DNA of 64,000 nt from JACVRW01 sp963812915 (GTDB lineage: Bacteria; Actinomycetota; Thermoleophilia; Solirubrobacterales; Thermoleophilaceae). The stretch covers positions 244,944 through 308,943 of the forward strand of contig CAWEXB010000010.1 of the NCBI GenBank assembly GCA_963812915.1. Reading direction: 5' to 3'. Positions 20,507 through 28,542 of the stretch are shown here, piece after piece. The position numbers and the translations under genes were made by a program. Under the pieces are notes generated by a model that was not told the origin of the DNA, made no database searches, and saw nothing but the letters and a program-made list of their open reading frames with translations. The first letter of the stretch is position 1. Every line of letters starts with the position of its first letter.

Positions 20507-21322
20507 ATGCCCCCGCTCACCGCGAAGGAGCGTGCGCAGCTTCCCGACCGCGCCTTTGCGTACATCGATTCGCGGGGGAAACGTCGTCTGCCGATCCACG
20601 ACGCGGCGCACGTCCGGAACGCCCTCGCGCGGTTCAGCCAGGTGGCGTTCGAGGACGAGGGCGCGCGGGACCGGGCGCGCAGCCGGCTGCTCAGGGCGGC
20701 CAAGAAGCACGGGATCATGCCCATCGGCTTCATCAGCGCGCAGCTGGAACCGCAGCGGAAGCTGCCGAAGGGCCACGTCACGTTCCTGCTCACCGATCTC
20801 GAGGGGTCGACCGAGCTGCTCGCGAACCTCGGCGATCGCTACGCGCGGCTGCTCGGCGACGTTCGTCGTCTGGTGCGCGCCGAGGTGCGGTCCGCCGCAG
20901 GTCGCGAGGTGTCCGCCCGCGGGGACGACGTCTTCGCGGTGTTCGAGCGCGCCCCGGGGGCGGTCGAGGCGGCGCTGGGGATCCAGCGGGCGATGCGGGC
21001 CGGCGACTGGCCCGGAGGCAGCGACGTGCGGCTGCGAATCGGCCTGCATCGCGGCCGTCCCACGCTCACCGACACCGGCTACGTCGGGCTCTCCGTTCAC
21101 GCCGCCGCGCGCATCTGCTTCGCGGCGCACGGAGGTCAGATCGTGATGTCGTCCGCCGTCCGCGCGGCGGTCGCCGAGTCGCTCGCGGACGGAGTCGACC
21201 TGAGGGGCATTGGCGCATGGCGATTCCGCGGCCTGCGCGAGCCGGTCGAGCTGTTCCAGGTGGAGGCGGCCGACCTGCTCTCCGACTTCCCGCCGCCTCG
21301 ATCGGCTGACCGCGCCAACTAG
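20507..21322 (+). CDS. Class III adenylate/guanylate cyclase with N-terminal DUF6582-like domain
   Basis: 271-residue soluble protein. Residues ~8-75 (L-P-D-R-A-F-A-Y ... R-L-P-I-H-D-A-A-H-V-R-N-A-L-A-R-F) match a small domain otherwise found as a stand-alone protein. Residues ~90-255 are a class III cyclase: metal-binding Asp in F-L-L-T-D-L-E-G-S-T-E-L, second Asp in A-R-G-D-D-V-F-A-V-F, and G-Y-V-G-L-S-V-H-A-A-A-R-I. Both metal aspartates are present, so it may be active; base specificity cannot be told. ATG 20507 starts just before the N-terminal domain. The upstream 100 bp contain a perfect 12-bp palindrome ATCGATATCGAT at 20416-20427. Confidence 0.8.
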   Translation: MPPLTAKERAQLPDRAFAYIDSRGKRRLPIHDAAHVRNALARFSQVAFEDEGARDRARSRLLRAAKKHGIMPIGFISAQLEPQRKLPKGHVTFLLTDLEGSTELLANLGDRYARLLGDVRRLVRAEVRSAAGREVSARGDDVFAVFERAPGAVEAALGIQRAMRAGDWPGGSDVRLRIGLHRGRPTLTDTGYVGLSVHAAARICFAAHGGQIVMSSAVRAAVAESLADGVDLRGIGAWRFRGLREPVELFQVEAADLLSDFPPPRSADRAN

Positions 21323-21453
21323 CTCATCCGGCCGCCGACGCGTGCGCTTACGCGCCAATCTTCGCGGCCCCGCTCACGCAGCGCGCTTTCCTGGATACTC
21401 CCGTGCTGAGTTGAGTGCCCGTATTCCGAGTCGGAGCCCATTGGAGGTCGCTC

Positions 21454-21795
21454 ATGCGCAAGTTGCTTCCGTTAGTTCTCCTCGCCGCCCTCGCGGGCAC
21501 CCTACTCGCAGCGGTACCCGCCCTCTCGGCGCGCAAGACCGTCGAGGTGGACGACAACTACTTCGTGCGCCAGGGAAGCCCGCCGACGGTGAGAGTCAAC
21601 CGCAACGACACGGTCGTGTGGCAGTGGGAGGGCCGCAATCCGCACAACGTGACGGTGACGAGCGGTCCGGCCCGGTTCAATTCCCGCACGCAGAGCTCGG
21701 GCAGCTATCGGAAGAAGGTGACGCGCGCCGGGGGCTACCGAATCGTCTGCACGATCCACGCGGGCATGCAGATGAGGCTCAGGGTGCGGCGATAG
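21454..21795 (+). CDS. Small secreted cupredoxin (plastocyanin-like)
   Basis: 113-residue exported blue-copper-type protein. A signal peptide (M-R-K-L-L-P-L-V-L-L ... A-L-S-A) is followed by a single cupredoxin domain. The type-1 copper ligands are all visible: His in N-P-H-N-V-T-V, then Cys, His and Met in C-T-I-H-A-G-M. Probably a periplasmic/extracellular electron carrier or copper protein. ATG 21454 is supported by the Shine-Dalgarno GGAGGT at 21443-21448 and the signal peptide; the longer frame from 21415 is not needed. Confidence 0.88.
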   Translation: MRKLLPLVLLAALAGTLLAAVPALSARKTVEVDDNYFVRQGSPPTVRVNRNDTVVWQWEGRNPHNVTVTSGPARFNSRTQSSGSYRKKVTRAGGYRIVCTIHAGMQMRLRVRR

Positions 21796-21814
21796 CCGCT
21801 TCCTGAAGCACCGA

Positions 21815-21834
21815 CGCTGGCCGTCAGGCCAGCG
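21815..21834. terminator. Hairpin between convergent genes
   Basis: Perfect 8-bp stem CGCTGGCC / GGCCAGCG with loop GTCA, between the cupredoxin (+) and acyl-CoA dehydrogenase (-) genes and overlapping the last codons of the latter. There is no clear T tract, so it is a weak or factor-assisted terminator at best. Confidence 0.5.
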
Positions 21835-22972
21835 CGTTCACGCCGGTCACCGCACGCGCGATGATCAGCTTCTGGATCTGGGAGGTGCCCTCATAGAGGG
21901 TGGTCACTCGCGCGTCGCGCAGATAGCGCTCGACCGGATAGTCGTCGACGTAGCCGGAGCCGCCGTGCACCTGGATCGCGGTGTTGGCGCACTTCACCGC
22001 CGCCTCCGTTGCGTAGAGCTTCGCGATCGACGTCTCGGTGGTGTTCGGCCGGCCGGTGTCCTTCAGCCAGCCCGCTCGCCACACGAGCGCTCGCGCCGCA
22101 TCGGTCTCCACGACCATGTCGGCGATCATCTCCTGGACGAGCTGGAAGGAGGCGATCGGCCGGTCGAACTGCCGGCGCTCCTTGGCGTACGCGACCGAGG
22201 CGTCGACGCAGCCCTGGCAGATGCCCACGCAGCCGGCGGCCACGCTGTAGCGACCCGAGTCGAGTGCCGTCATGGCGATCTTGAAGCCCTCGCCCACCTC
22301 ACCCATCAGCTCGCCCTCCACGCCGTCGAGCGAGAGCTCGGCCGTGTCGGAGCCGCGGAGCCCGAGCTTCCCGTGGATCTCCTGGGTCGTGAAGCCGGCC
22401 TGGTCCGTGGGGACGAGGAAGCAGGCGAGGCCTTTGTGCTTCCTGTCCGGCTCCGTCTGGGCGAAGACGAGCGCCAGCTCCGAGTAGTTGCCGAGCGAGA
22501 TCCACATCTTGCCGCCCGTGATGCGCCAGGTCCCGTTGACCTTCTCGGCGCGCGTTTTCAGGTTCGCGGCGTCGGAGCCGGTGTCCGGCTCGGTCAAGCC
22601 GAAGCAGCCGAGGGCCTCGCCCGAGCAGAGCCGCGGCAGCCATTCCTTCTTCTGCTCCTCGCTGCCCCAGCGCACGATCGAGGAGCAGACGAGCGAGGTG
22701 ACCACCGAGACCACCGTTCGCATGGCGGAGTCGCCGCGCCCGATCTCCTCGACGATCAGAGCGTACGTGCGGTAGTCCACCGCCCGGCCGCCGTACTCCT
22801 CGGGCACGATCGCCCCGAGGAACCCCATGTCCGCGATCTTCCGCACGAGCTCGGTGTCGAAGCGCTCGTTGCGGTCGTTCTCGCGGACGCGGGGGACGAT
22901 CTCCCGGTCGGTGAAGTCGCGGGCCGTTTCGCGAATCAGCCGCTGTTCGTCTGTCAGCTCGAAATCGATCAT
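21824..22972 (-). CDS. Acyl-CoA dehydrogenase
   Basis: 382-residue FAD enzyme of fatty-acid/acyl-CoA beta-oxidation (first step). Visible: L-T-E-P-D-T-G-S-D-A-A substrate/FAD loop (~125), W-I-S-L-G-N-Y, D-R-P-I-A-S-F-Q-L-V-Q region, G-G-S-G-Y-V-D-D-Y, and the C-terminal catalytic glutamate in L-Y-E-G-T-S-Q-I-Q. It is nearest in look to short/medium-chain enzymes. ATG 22972 overlaps the SnoaL stop by 4 bp (ATGA); it is the last gene of a thiolase-SnoaL-dehydrogenase operon. Confidence 0.92.
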   Translation of the reverse strand: MIDFELTDEQRLIRETARDFTDREIVPRVRENDRNERFDTELVRKIADMGFLGAIVPEEYGGRAVDYRTYALIVEEIGRGDSAMRTVVSVVTSLVCSSIVRWGSEEQKKEWLPRLCSGEALGCFGLTEPDTGSDAANLKTRAEKVNGTWRITGGKMWISLGNYSELALVFAQTEPDRKHKGLACFLVPTDQAGFTTQEIHGKLGLRGSDTAELSLDGVEGELMGEVGEGFKIAMTALDSGRYSVAAGCVGICQGCVDASVAYAKERRQFDRPIASFQLVQEMIADMVVETDAARALVWRAGWLKDTGRPNTTETSIAKLYATEAAVKCANTAIQVHGGSGYVDDYPVERYLRDARVTTLYEGTSQIQKLIIARAVTGVNALA

Positions 22973-23397
22973 TCGGTGTGGATTTTGGGGGCCGCTCGCT
23001 CCCGGCGCTCCGCCGCTTGGAGCGCCGCCTGCTCGTCGGTGAAGCTCTCGAAGCGCACCAGCTTGCCGTCCTCCATCGTCCAGACGGTGTGGAGCACCAC
23101 CTCGGTCGTCACACCGCTCGCGCGTCCGCGAGCGCGGAAGTGCGACCGGGTGAGCACCCTCCGGTCGTCGAGCTCACGGATCTCGTCCGCCGTCATGGTG
23201 ATCGTCTCCCAGGGGTCGCGGAAGGCGTCCCAGAACCGGCGGACTCCCGCGTGCCCGCGGTACTCGGGCTGGATTCCGGGCCAGGCCTGGATCGGGCGCC
23301 AGACCACGTCGGGGTCGATCAGCTCGAGGGTCGCGTCGAGGTCCCCGCGGCTCCACGCCTCCATGCCCTCGCGGACGAGATCGGGGTTCGACTTCAC
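22969..23397 (-). CDS. SnoaL-like / nuclear transport factor 2-fold protein
   Basis: 142-residue NTF2-superfamily protein (ketosteroid-isomerase/SnoaL type): an early helix with D-L-V-R-E-G-M-E-A-W-S-R-G-D-L-D-A-T-L, the D-P-D-V-V-W-R-P core and closing beta-sheet strands. The family includes isomerases, hydratases and non-enzymes; no specific activity can be read. GTG 23397 overlaps the thiolase stop and its own stop overlaps the dehydrogenase start, each by 4 bp. It may therefore act in the same acyl-CoA pathway. Confidence 0.8.
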   Translation of the reverse strand: MKSNPDLVREGMEAWSRGDLDATLELIDPDVVWRPIQAWPGIQPEYRGHAGVRRFWDAFRDPWETITMTADEIRELDDRRVLTRSHFRARGRASGVTTEVVLHTVWTMEDGKLVRFESFTDEQAALQAAERRERAAPKIHTE

Positions 23398-24593
23398 CGC
23401 GCCTCCACCACCGCTGCCATGCCCTGCCCGACGCCGATGCACATCGTCGCAACGCCGTAGCGTGCGCCGCGACGCCGCATCTCCCACGCGAGCGTGCCGA
23501 TCAGGCGGGCGCCCGAGCAGCCGAGCGGATGGCCAATCGCAATCGCCCCGCCGTTCACGTTGAGGCGCTCGTGGTCGAAGCCCAGCTCGCGCATCGAGGC
23601 GAGCGCCTGCGACGCGAACGCCTCGTTCAGCTCGACGAGGTCGATGTCGCGGGCGTTCAGCCCGGCGCGACCGAGCGCCGCGCGGGTGGCCGGCACGGGG
23701 CCGATTCCCATGTAGGCGGGATCGACGCCGGCCGAGCCGCTCGACAGGATCCGCGCCAACGGCTCCCTTCCGAGCGCGCGAGCCTTCTCCTCGCTCGTGA
23801 GGACCACGCAGGCCGCGCCGTCGTTGATCTGGGAGGAGTTGCCGGCGGTGACCGTCCCGGCGTTCCGGAAGGCGGGTCGAAGCGAGGCGAGCCGCTCGAG
23901 CGACGTGTCGGGGCGGGGGCCCTCGTCGGCGTGAATGGTCACCGGGTCGCCCTTGGGCTGCGGCGCGTCGACGGTCACGATCTCGTCGTCGAAGCGGCCC
24001 GCCTCCGCGGCGGCGATAGCGCGCCGGTGGGACTCGAGCGCGAACGCGTCCTGATCCTCCCGCGACACGCCGTAGCGCTGGGCCACGTTCTCGCCCGTCT
24101 CGCCCATGGACTCGGTCGAGTGGCTCTTGGCCATCCGGGGATTGACGAAGCGCCAGCCGATCGTGGTGTCGACCAGCTCGATGTTCCCGCGCGCGAACCC
24201 GCGCTCGGGCTTGAGCGCCGCGAGCGGCGAGCGCGACATCGACTCGACGCCGCCTGCGAGCACCAGATCGGCCTCGCCGAGCCGGATCTGGCGCGCCCCC
24301 TGGACCACCGCCTCCAGGCCGGAGGCGCAGAGCCGGTTGACCGTCGCGGCGGGAACCTCGACCGGCAGCCCAGCGAGCAGCGCGGCCATTCGCGCCACGT
24401 TGCGGTTGTCCTCGCCCGCCTGGTTCGCGCACCCCATGTAGACCTCGTCGACCTCGGCCGGATCGATCTCGTTGCGATCAACCGCCGCCCGCAGCACCCG
24501 GGCGGCGAGATCGTCCGGGCGCACGCTCGAGATCACGCCGCCGTAGCGGCCGATCGGCGTGCGCAGGGCGTCGATGATCATTGCGTCCGGCAC
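23394..24593 (-). CDS. Thiolase (acetyl-CoA C-acyltransferase)
   Basis: 399-residue thiolase catalysing the last step of beta-oxidation or acetoacetyl-CoA formation. The acyl-accepting Cys is in N-R-L-C-A-S-G (~90), the His in G-G-A-I-A-I-G-H-P-L-G-C-S-G-A-R (~350), and the second Cys in C-I-G-V-G-Q-G near the C-terminus. GTG 24593 (V-P-D-A-M-I-I-D-A-L-R-T-P-I-G) was chosen; ATG 24581 is an alternative. It leads the operon with SnoaL and acyl-CoA dehydrogenase and diverges from the small membrane protein at 24618. Confidence 0.92.
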   Translation of the reverse strand: MPDAMIIDALRTPIGRYGGVISSVRPDDLAARVLRAAVDRNEIDPAEVDEVYMGCANQAGEDNRNVARMAALLAGLPVEVPAATVNRLCASGLEAVVQGARQIRLGEADLVLAGGVESMSRSPLAALKPERGFARGNIELVDTTIGWRFVNPRMAKSHSTESMGETGENVAQRYGVSREDQDAFALESHRRAIAAAEAGRFDDEIVTVDAPQPKGDPVTIHADEGPRPDTSLERLASLRPAFRNAGTVTAGNSSQINDGAACVVLTSEEKARALGREPLARILSSGSAGVDPAYMGIGPVPATRAALGRAGLNARDIDLVELNEAFASQALASMRELGFDHERLNVNGGAIAIGHPLGCSGARLIGTLAWEMRRRGARYGVATMCIGVGQGMAAVVEAR

Positions 24594-24617
24594 GGTGCAG
24601 GAGCGTACACTCGCCGC

Positions 24618-24923
24618 GTGGACGAGTTCGCCGTCTTCGTCCTGTTCGGTCTCATAGTCGTCGTCGGCATATTTCTGGCCCTCGGCAAGTGGTATCCGGG
24701 TTCCGGCGCCGAGCAGGTCCACTGGCGCCCGACCCGCTCGCCCGAGTTGGAGGCCCAGCTCGAGCTCGACGACATCGAGCAGATGCTCGAGGCGCAGAAC
24801 GCCCGCCGCCGTGCGAGCGGCCGGCCGGAGTTGACCGAAGACGACGTGCGCGCCCAGGTGGCGGAGGACGAGCGCCTGCGCGAGAGCCTTCGGCGCCGGG
24901 CGGCGCGACCGCCCTCCGGATAG
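24618..24923 (+). CDS. Small single-pass membrane protein of unknown function
   Basis: 101 residues: one N-terminal transmembrane helix (F-A-V-F-V-L-F-G-L-I-V-V-V-G-I-F-L-A-L) followed by a charged, probably helical cytoplasmic part (E-L-E-A-Q-L-E-L-D-D-I-E-Q-M-L-E-A-Q-N). The GTG start lies just downstream of the divergent thiolase start. I do not recognise a named family. Confidence 0.65.
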   Translation: MDEFAVFVLFGLIVVVGIFLALGKWYPGSGAEQVHWRPTRSPELEAQLELDDIEQMLEAQNARRRASGRPELTEDDVRAQVAEDERLRESLRRRAARPPSG

Positions 24924-24930
24924 CCATCCC

Positions 24931-25416
24931 GTGGCGCGCGTGCTGATCGTGGGCTGCGGGTGCCGTGGCCGCGCGCTGGCCGCCCGGCTCATCGCCGGGG
25001 GCTATGCGGTGCGCGGCACCACTCGCGACCCGGCGCGCGCGGCCGCGATCGAGGCGGCCGGCGCCGAGGCCGTGGTGGCGGACCCGGATAGGCTCGCCAC
25101 GCTCGTCCCGCGCCTTGCCGGGGTGAGCGCGGTGTGCTGGCTGCTCGGGAGCGCCGAGGCCGGAGCCGAGCTGCACGGCCCGCGGCTGCGCACCCTCCTC
25201 GAGCGGCTAGTGGACACCCCGGTGCATGGCCTCGTATACGAGGCGGCCGGCAGCGTCGACGACGGGCTGCTCGCGAGCGGGGCGACGGTGGTGCGGGAGG
25301 CGGCCACTCGGTGGCGCATTCCCGTGGAGGTCGTCGACGAAGATCCCTCTGCCCACTCCGAGTGGCTGTCGGCGATGACCGCCGCGGTGGCACGAGTGTT
25401 GACCGACGGCGCTTAG
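24931..25416 (+). CDS. Rossmann-fold NAD(P)-binding protein, short
   Basis: 161-residue protein starting with a nucleotide-binding motif V-L-I-V-G-C-G-C-R-G-R-A-L-A-A-R-L and a following basic strand end (G-T-T-R-D-P) typical of NADP-binding folds. It lacks a full epimerase/dehydrogenase catalytic half. The GTG start is 7 bp after the small membrane protein, probably the same transcript. Function unknown. Confidence 0.7.
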   Translation: MARVLIVGCGCRGRALAARLIAGGYAVRGTTRDPARAAAIEAAGAEAVVADPDRLATLVPRLAGVSAVCWLLGSAEAGAELHGPRLRTLLERLVDTPVHGLVYEAAGSVDDGLLASGATVVREAATRWRIPVEVVDEDPSAHSEWLSAMTAAVARVLTDGA

Positions 25417-25497
25417 GATCTGTCGATGCGTCGCCGGCGCGATAGGCTTGATTCCCGGCGGGGTTTAGAGGAATTCGGAAGAAGAAGGGGAGACGTC

Positions 25498-26340
25498 ATG
25501 GCCGAGTACGCGAAGGACGTGCTGGTGGACACGCAGTGGGTGGAGAACCACCTGAACGACGACTCGATCCGGATCGTCGAGGTGGACGAGAATCCGGCGC
25601 TCTACGCCGAGGCGCACATCCCGGGAGCGATCGGGTTCGACTGGAAGAAGGACCTGCAGGACCAGGTCAAGCGCGATTTCCTGGCGCCTGCCGAGTTCGG
25701 CGAGCTGCTCGGCAGCCGCGGGATCTCGAACGACCACACGATCGTGCTCTACGGCGACCGCAACAACTGGTTCGCGGCCTACACCTACTGGTACCTCCTC
25801 TACTACGGCCACGACAAGGTGAAGCTGGTGAACGGTCCGCGCGAGAAGTGGATCTCAGAGGGCCGGCCGACCACCGCGGAGGTTCCGAGCTACCAGCCGC
25901 AGCAGTTCAACGCCCAGGCGGGCGACGAGGCTCTCCGCGCGCGCCGCGACGAGGTGCTCGCCGCGCTCGGCACGGAGAAGCGCCTGGTGGACGTGCGCTC
26001 GCCGCAGGAGTACTCCGGCGAGCTCATCGCGATGGCCGGCTACGAGCAGGAGGGCGCCCAGCGGGCCGGCCACATTCCCGGCGCGGCGTCCGTGCCCTGG
26101 GCCCAGGCGGTGCAGGAGGACGGCACGTTCAAGTCCGCCGACGAGCTGCGCGAGCTCTACAGCAGCAAGGGCGTTATCGACGGCAACCCGGTCATCGCCT
26201 ACTGCCGGATTGGCGAACGCTCCGCGCACACGTGGTTCGTGCTGCACGAGCTGCTCGGTCACGACGACGTCAAGAACTACGACGGCTCGTGGACCGAGTG
26301 GGGCAACCTGGTCAACGTTCCGATCGAGAGGGACGTCTAG
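25498..26340 (+). CDS. Sulfurtransferase (tandem rhodanese domains)
   Basis: 280-residue thiosulfate/3-mercaptopyruvate-type sulfurtransferase. The N-terminal inactive rhodanese domain (~10-125, H-I-P-G-A-I-G-F-D-W) is followed by a catalytic domain (~150-275) with V-D-V-R-S-P-Q-E-Y and the active Cys in Y-C-R-I-G-E-R-S-A-H-T-W. This is the common actinobacterial layout. The ATG start has a purine-rich Shine-Dalgarno (AAGGGGAG) 5-8 bp upstream. It converges on the NUDIX gene with 3 bp between stops (if the NUDIX frame is repaired). Confidence 0.9.
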   Translation: MAEYAKDVLVDTQWVENHLNDDSIRIVEVDENPALYAEAHIPGAIGFDWKKDLQDQVKRDFLAPAEFGELLGSRGISNDHTIVLYGDRNNWFAAYTYWYLLYYGHDKVKLVNGPREKWISEGRPTTAEVPSYQPQQFNAQAGDEALRARRDEVLAALGTEKRLVDVRSPQEYSGELIAMAGYEQEGAQRAGHIPGAASVPWAQAVQEDGTFKSADELRELYSSKGVIDGNPVIAYCRIGERSAHTWFVLHELLGHDDVKNYDGSWTEWGNLVNVPIERDV

Positions 26341-26343
26341 GGC

Positions 26344-26899
26344 TTACAACAGAGGCCGCAGCCGCTCCAGCAGCGACTGCACGATCCGCGCGGTCGCTCC
26401 CCACACAAGGTGGCCGTTCACCGTGTACGTCGGCGTCTTGATCGGCACGCCCTTGCGGAGCAGACGCTTCATCTTGTGTCCCCTCACGAGGTCGTGCCAG
26501 GGAGAACTCGAGCACCTGGGCGACCTCGGTCTCCTGAGGAGTCCACGCGTGCCCGGGTTCGATCACGCCGACGAAGGGGTGGATGCGGTAGCCCGTGACG
26601 AAGGTGCCCACCGGCGGCAGCGCCCCGACCAGCTCGACGTCGCCCGGGGCCAGGCCGATCTCCTCGTCGGCCTCGCGCAGCGCAGTCTCGCGGAGGTCCT
26701 CGGCGGGGTGATCCTGGCGCCCGCCCGGAAAGGAGATCTCCCCGGCGTGTTGGGGTAGATCCGCCCGCCGCTCGGTGAAGACGGCGACCAGCTCGGGGTA
26801 GAGAGGCACCAGCACCGCGGCGTCGGTGCGGCCGGGCGCGTCCAGTGCGGCGGCCTCCTCGGGCGTGAGCAGAAGGTCGCGGAGCTCGGGGACGCTCAC
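26344..26899 (-). CDS. NUDIX hydrolase, CoA pyrophosphatase-like, frameshifted near 26497
   Basis: Cytosolic nucleoside-diphosphate-linked hydrolase. The NUDIX box (G-G-R-Q-D-H-P-A-E-D-L-R-E-T-A-L-R-E-A) continues to E-E-I-G-L with all required Glu/Arg residues. The flanking text (P-Q-H-A-G-E-I-S-F-P-G-G-R) is that of the CoA pyrophosphatase subgroup. After V-L-E-F-S-L the frame is lost through one surplus base at ~26497. The expected C-terminus (H-D-L-V-R-G-H-K-M-K-R ... G-H-L-V-W-G-A-T-A-R-I) continues one frame over to a TAA at 26344-26346, giving ~184 residues. GTG start 26899. Likely a sequencing/assembly indel. Confidence 0.8.
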
Positions 26900-26904
26900 A
26901 CGCG

Positions 26905-27960
26905 TTAAAGCGCGTCGCTCGCGGCGGCCGCGCGCTCTGCCAGTCCCGGCCAGCTCTCGATCGGTTCGGTCGACCGCACTACGTGCAGGCCGGCGTCCGC
27001 GTAGCGCTCGAATGCGGCATCCGCCTCGTCGGTGTAGTCGACGACGCCGGGCACCACGACCGGAGACGTGCAGTCTTCGAGCAGGTAGGTCCGCTCGGCA
27101 AGCCGCCGCTCACGCGCGTCGTCGTCCGCGAGCAGGTCGTCGATCGTCCACGCGAGGCAGTGGCTCTTCGCCTCCCCGGCCACCACGACCGCATCGAACG
27201 TGAGCAGCCTTTCGATGAGCTCGGTGTTCATCCCGCCGAGCCTGTCGCCGTCCGGCCCCTCGGTCACCTCCGGTCCGAGCATCGAGTAGTGCTCGGTGAG
27301 CGGTTTGTCTCCCTTGACCTGGAACTCGGGCTGGCTGTAGCGGGCGACACCGTGGAAGAAGACCGCCTCCTCGACCGCCGAGACCAGTGCGTGGCCGATG
27401 CCTCCGAGCAACGCGTGATAGGGCCAGATGGTCAAGTCGTACTTGCCGCCCTCGGCAAGTTGCCGCGTGTAATGGGCCAGGTGGCGCTCCGCGTAGTCGA
27501 CGCCGATACCGAGAGCCTCGGCGACCGCCCGATTCACCCTCCACCGGCCAGCCTCGACGCCAGGATGTGAGATCAGCGCGTACGGGTCCGGATGATTGCC
27601 CTGCTCGTCGACCAGCCAGATCGCATGGAAGACCTGCATCGCCTGGTGGGTGTCGAGGCTTGGAAATATCTGCGTGATCGTGCCCAGGTTGCGATAGATG
27701 AACTCGCACAGCCGGCGGCTGTCATCCACCGCGCCGCTGCCGGAGCGTCCGGCCACGAATAGCTCGAAGTCCGGAACGCAGAAAGTGTTCTGGACGTCGA
27801 CTGCGAGGAGGCAGACCCGGAAGGAGTCGCCGGCGGCGGGACGGAGGCCGTGTTTCTCGGCCCACGCCGGGGCGTCGCGGGCGCGGTCTTCATAGGGGAC
27901 CCGCCAGACTTCGCCGACGCGGTCCGGGTCGAAGTGCGCCGGGACCGGAAGCTCGCGCAT
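26905..27960 (-). CDS. Isochorismatase/nicotinamidase-superfamily hydrolase, long form
   Basis: 351-residue cysteine hydrolase of the isochorismatase fold. Catalytic residues are visible: Asp in L-L-A-V-D-V-Q-N-T-F (~52) and Cys in E-A-K-S-H-C-L-A-W-T (~268). It is about 150 residues longer than typical nicotinamidases, with an insertion between strand 1 and the catalytic Cys. The N-terminal V-P-A-H-F-D-P-D-R-V-G-E-V-W segment is unusual. Substrate unknown. It sits 5 bp upstream of the NUDIX gene on the same strand. Confidence 0.8.
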   Translation of the reverse strand: MRELPVPAHFDPDRVGEVWRVPYEDRARDAPAWAEKHGLRPAAGDSFRVCLLAVDVQNTFCVPDFELFVAGRSGSGAVDDSRRLCEFIYRNLGTITQIFPSLDTHQAMQVFHAIWLVDEQGNHPDPYALISHPGVEAGRWRVNRAVAEALGIGVDYAERHLAHYTRQLAEGGKYDLTIWPYHALLGGIGHALVSAVEEAVFFHGVARYSQPEFQVKGDKPLTEHYSMLGPEVTEGPDGDRLGGMNTELIERLLTFDAVVVAGEAKSHCLAWTIDDLLADDDARERRLAERTYLLEDCTSPVVVPGVVDYTDEADAAFERYADAGLHVVRSTEPIESWPGLAERAAAASDAL

Positions 27961-28018
27961 GGCGACGTCCAGTCTAGTTCCAGGCTCCGCCGGGGCGCCC
28001 CCAGCGGAGCCGGTGGGG

Positions 28019-28414
28019 CTAGACGAGCTCCACGCTCTCCTCGAACATCACCTCGCCCTCCAACGTCCGGTGCACGGGGCACTTCGCCCCGATCTGCATG
28101 AGGCGCTCGCGCTGCTCGTCGGGTAGCTCCTTAGGCAGCTGGACATCCAGCCGGAAGCGCGTCGGCGAGCCACGCTGTGCCGGCTCGTAGTTCACGTCGA
28201 CGGCTACCTCGCCGATCTCCCAGCCCTTCCGCTGCGCGTACATCGCCATCGTCACCGCCGTGCAGGAGGCGAGGGCGGCAGCGAGCAGCTCCTCGGGACT
28301 CGGCCCCGAATCGTCGCCGCCCTGGTCCTCCGGCTCGTCGGCCACCACCACGTGGCGGCGGATCTCCACGTCGTGCTTGAGGGTGCCGTTTTCACGGCGC
28401 GCGGTAGCTCTCAT
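28019..28414 (-). CDS. OsmC-family peroxiredoxin-like protein
   Basis: 131 residues with the two conserved OsmC/Ohr cysteines: one in A-L-A-S-C-T-A-V-T after the S-P-E-E-L-L-A-A-A helix, one in I-G-A-K-C-P-V-H-R-T-L. Family members reduce organic hydroperoxides; this one looks like the YhfA/OsmC branch. ATG 28414 was preferred over an upstream extension to 28465 because family proteins start at this point. Cytosolic. Confidence 0.88.
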   Translation of the reverse strand: MRATARRENGTLKHDVEIRRHVVVADEPEDQGGDDSGPSPEELLAAALASCTAVTMAMYAQRKGWEIGEVAVDVNYEPAQRGSPTRFRLDVQLPKELPDEQRERLMQIGAKCPVHRTLEGEVMFEESVELV

Positions 28415-28482
28415 TGCCGCATAGTGCCGCACCCCGGCGCACGGCGATGCTAGCCCGCAAACCAAAGTGCCGCGGCGACCCC

Positions 28483-28510
28483 TTGACGCGGTCGCCCCAC
28501 CCTGTACAAC
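28483..28510 (+). promoter_or_regulatory. Candidate sigma70-type promoter of the M14 peptidase gene
   Basis: TTGACG (28483-28488) and TACAAC (28505-28510) separated by 16 bp, followed by a 5' leader with the strong Shine-Dalgarno GGGAGGGGAG at 28531-28540 before ATG 28543. Base composition drops locally relative to the surrounding sequence. Confidence 0.5.
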
Positions 28511-28542
28511 CCCGGGTGGGGAGAAACCGAGGGAGGGGAGTC

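Noticed and set aside
25399..25419. TTGACC...TAGGAT as the rhodanese promoter
   Set aside because: Spacing is only 9 bp and the -35-like hexamer lies inside the upstream gene.
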